Origin: JAUWTJ01 sp965603015
Lineage (GTDB): Bacteria; Pseudomonadota; Alphaproteobacteria; M2410
Reading direction: 5' to 3'
Assembly: GCA_965603015.1 (NCBI GenBank)
Contig: CBFDBJ010000040.1
Span: 1-31,249, forward strand
Length of the DNA stretch: 31,249 nt
The notes beneath the pieces were generated by a model. It did no database searches. It was not told the origin of the DNA and worked only from the letters and a program-made list of their open reading frames with translations. The position numbers and the translations under genes are program-made. Position 1 is the stretch's first letter; each line of letters starts with the position of its first letter. Positions 31,031 through 31,249 of this stretch are shown in pieces.

Positions 31031-31249
31031 ATGTTTCGATTTGGATTAGTTCGAAGTACGCTTACGGCTCTTGTTGTTGGTGTGGTCTTGAGCGGAGCGT
31101 CATTGGCTGATGGCAGCAAACCGTTCTTCGAAAATAATGTTGACCGTTGGGGTGCTGACTATTCTGTATTCGATATCGCAAGTGGCGACGCCAGCGCCTG
31201 TCATCAAGCTTGCGCGAAGGATAAGCAATGCCTCGCCTGGACTTTTCAT
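31031..31249 (+). CDS. Secreted PAN/Apple-domain protein, N-terminal part (3' end outside window)
   Basis: Seventy-three codons are visible. ATG 31031 has GGAG about 8 bases upstream. Residues 1-26 form a signal peptide (hydrophobic core LTALVVGVVLSGASLA, likely cut near SLA-DG). Then comes FFENNVDRWGADYSVFDIASGDASACHQACAKDKQCLAWTF, matching the start of a PAN_4 domain: a V-D-R-x-G-x-D-Y-x-x-F motif and paired cysteines spaced C-x3-C-x5-C. PAN domains bind proteins or carbohydrates outside the cytoplasm. The rest of the gene and any partner domain are beyond the window. Confidence 0.8.
   Translation, partial: MFRFGLVRSTLTALVVGVVLSGASLADGSKPFFENNVDRWGADYSVFDIASGDASACHQACAKDKQCLAWTFH

Noticed and set aside
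1..31249. tRNA, rRNA, CRISPR arrays, transposase or integrase genes
   Set aside because: None recognised by reading: no cloverleaf-like sequence, no regularly spaced repeats and no DDE or tyrosine recombinase motifs.

Overview
The window reads as a free-living, flagellated, Gram-negative alphaproteobacterium. The strongest evidence is the right-hand end. A complete CckA-type hybrid histidine kinase lies just downstream of flgB-flgC-fliE-fliQ-fliR-flhB, an arrangement known from Caulobacter-like alphaproteobacteria. A CtrA-like motif (TTAA-N7-TTAA) sits at the flgB leader. TonB receptor, class III cyclase, PAS_5, DUF4389 and GMC oxidoreductase families fit the same group. I cannot fix the genus.

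Layout. Positions 1-794 hold the 3' end of a TonB-dependent receptor with a clean terminator. Positions 983-4623 hold two convergent paralogous TPR-sulfotransferases; the first is split by an in-frame TGA. A class I methyltransferase follows (4835-5830). Positions 6092-7249 encode a class III nucleotide cyclase fused to an RDD membrane domain, cut by an in-frame TAG just before the end of RDD. Then come a PF06042-type nucleotidyltransferase, an acyl-CoA synthetase, and a leftward mtnA/class II aldolase pair of methionine salvage. Positions 11620-15148 carry a patatin-like lipase, a CBS-pair protein, a DUF4389 membrane protein, a rhomboid protease and an HCCA-isomerase-like protein. Positions 15411-19665 carry a PAS_5 protein behind a sigma54-like motif, a GMC oxidoreductase, an enoyl-CoA hydratase-like protein, an FKBP isomerase and a gamma carbonic anhydrase. 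Positions 19740-23089 hold a DUF6635-like protein, a small membrane protein, YtoQ and an unknown anchored protein. Positions 23099-30873 are cckA and flagellar genes: flgB, flgC, fliE, fliQ, fliR and flhB leftward, and fliO and fliP rightward. The window ends in the start of a secreted PAN/Apple-domain protein.

How the genes work together. Much of the middle is ordinary housekeeping and accessory metabolism in short, tightly packed, often convergent units. The flagellar block encodes most of the export gate (FliO, FliP, FliQ, FliR, FlhB) plus the proximal rod (FlgB, FlgC) and FliE. CckA starts the phosphorelay that controls CtrA, which in related bacteria switches on early flagellar genes, so the cluster joins a cell-cycle kinase to its likely output.

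I found no clear novel defence or mobile system. The points most worth a second look are: cckA, whose only well-placed start is an AUU codon behind a perfect AGGAGG; two genes interrupted by single in-frame stops with intact conserved sequence beyond; a cyclase with non-standard purine-selecting residues; a 16-bp inverted repeat enclosing ytoQ and a CRP-like operator; and poly-G tracts inside fliR and flgB.
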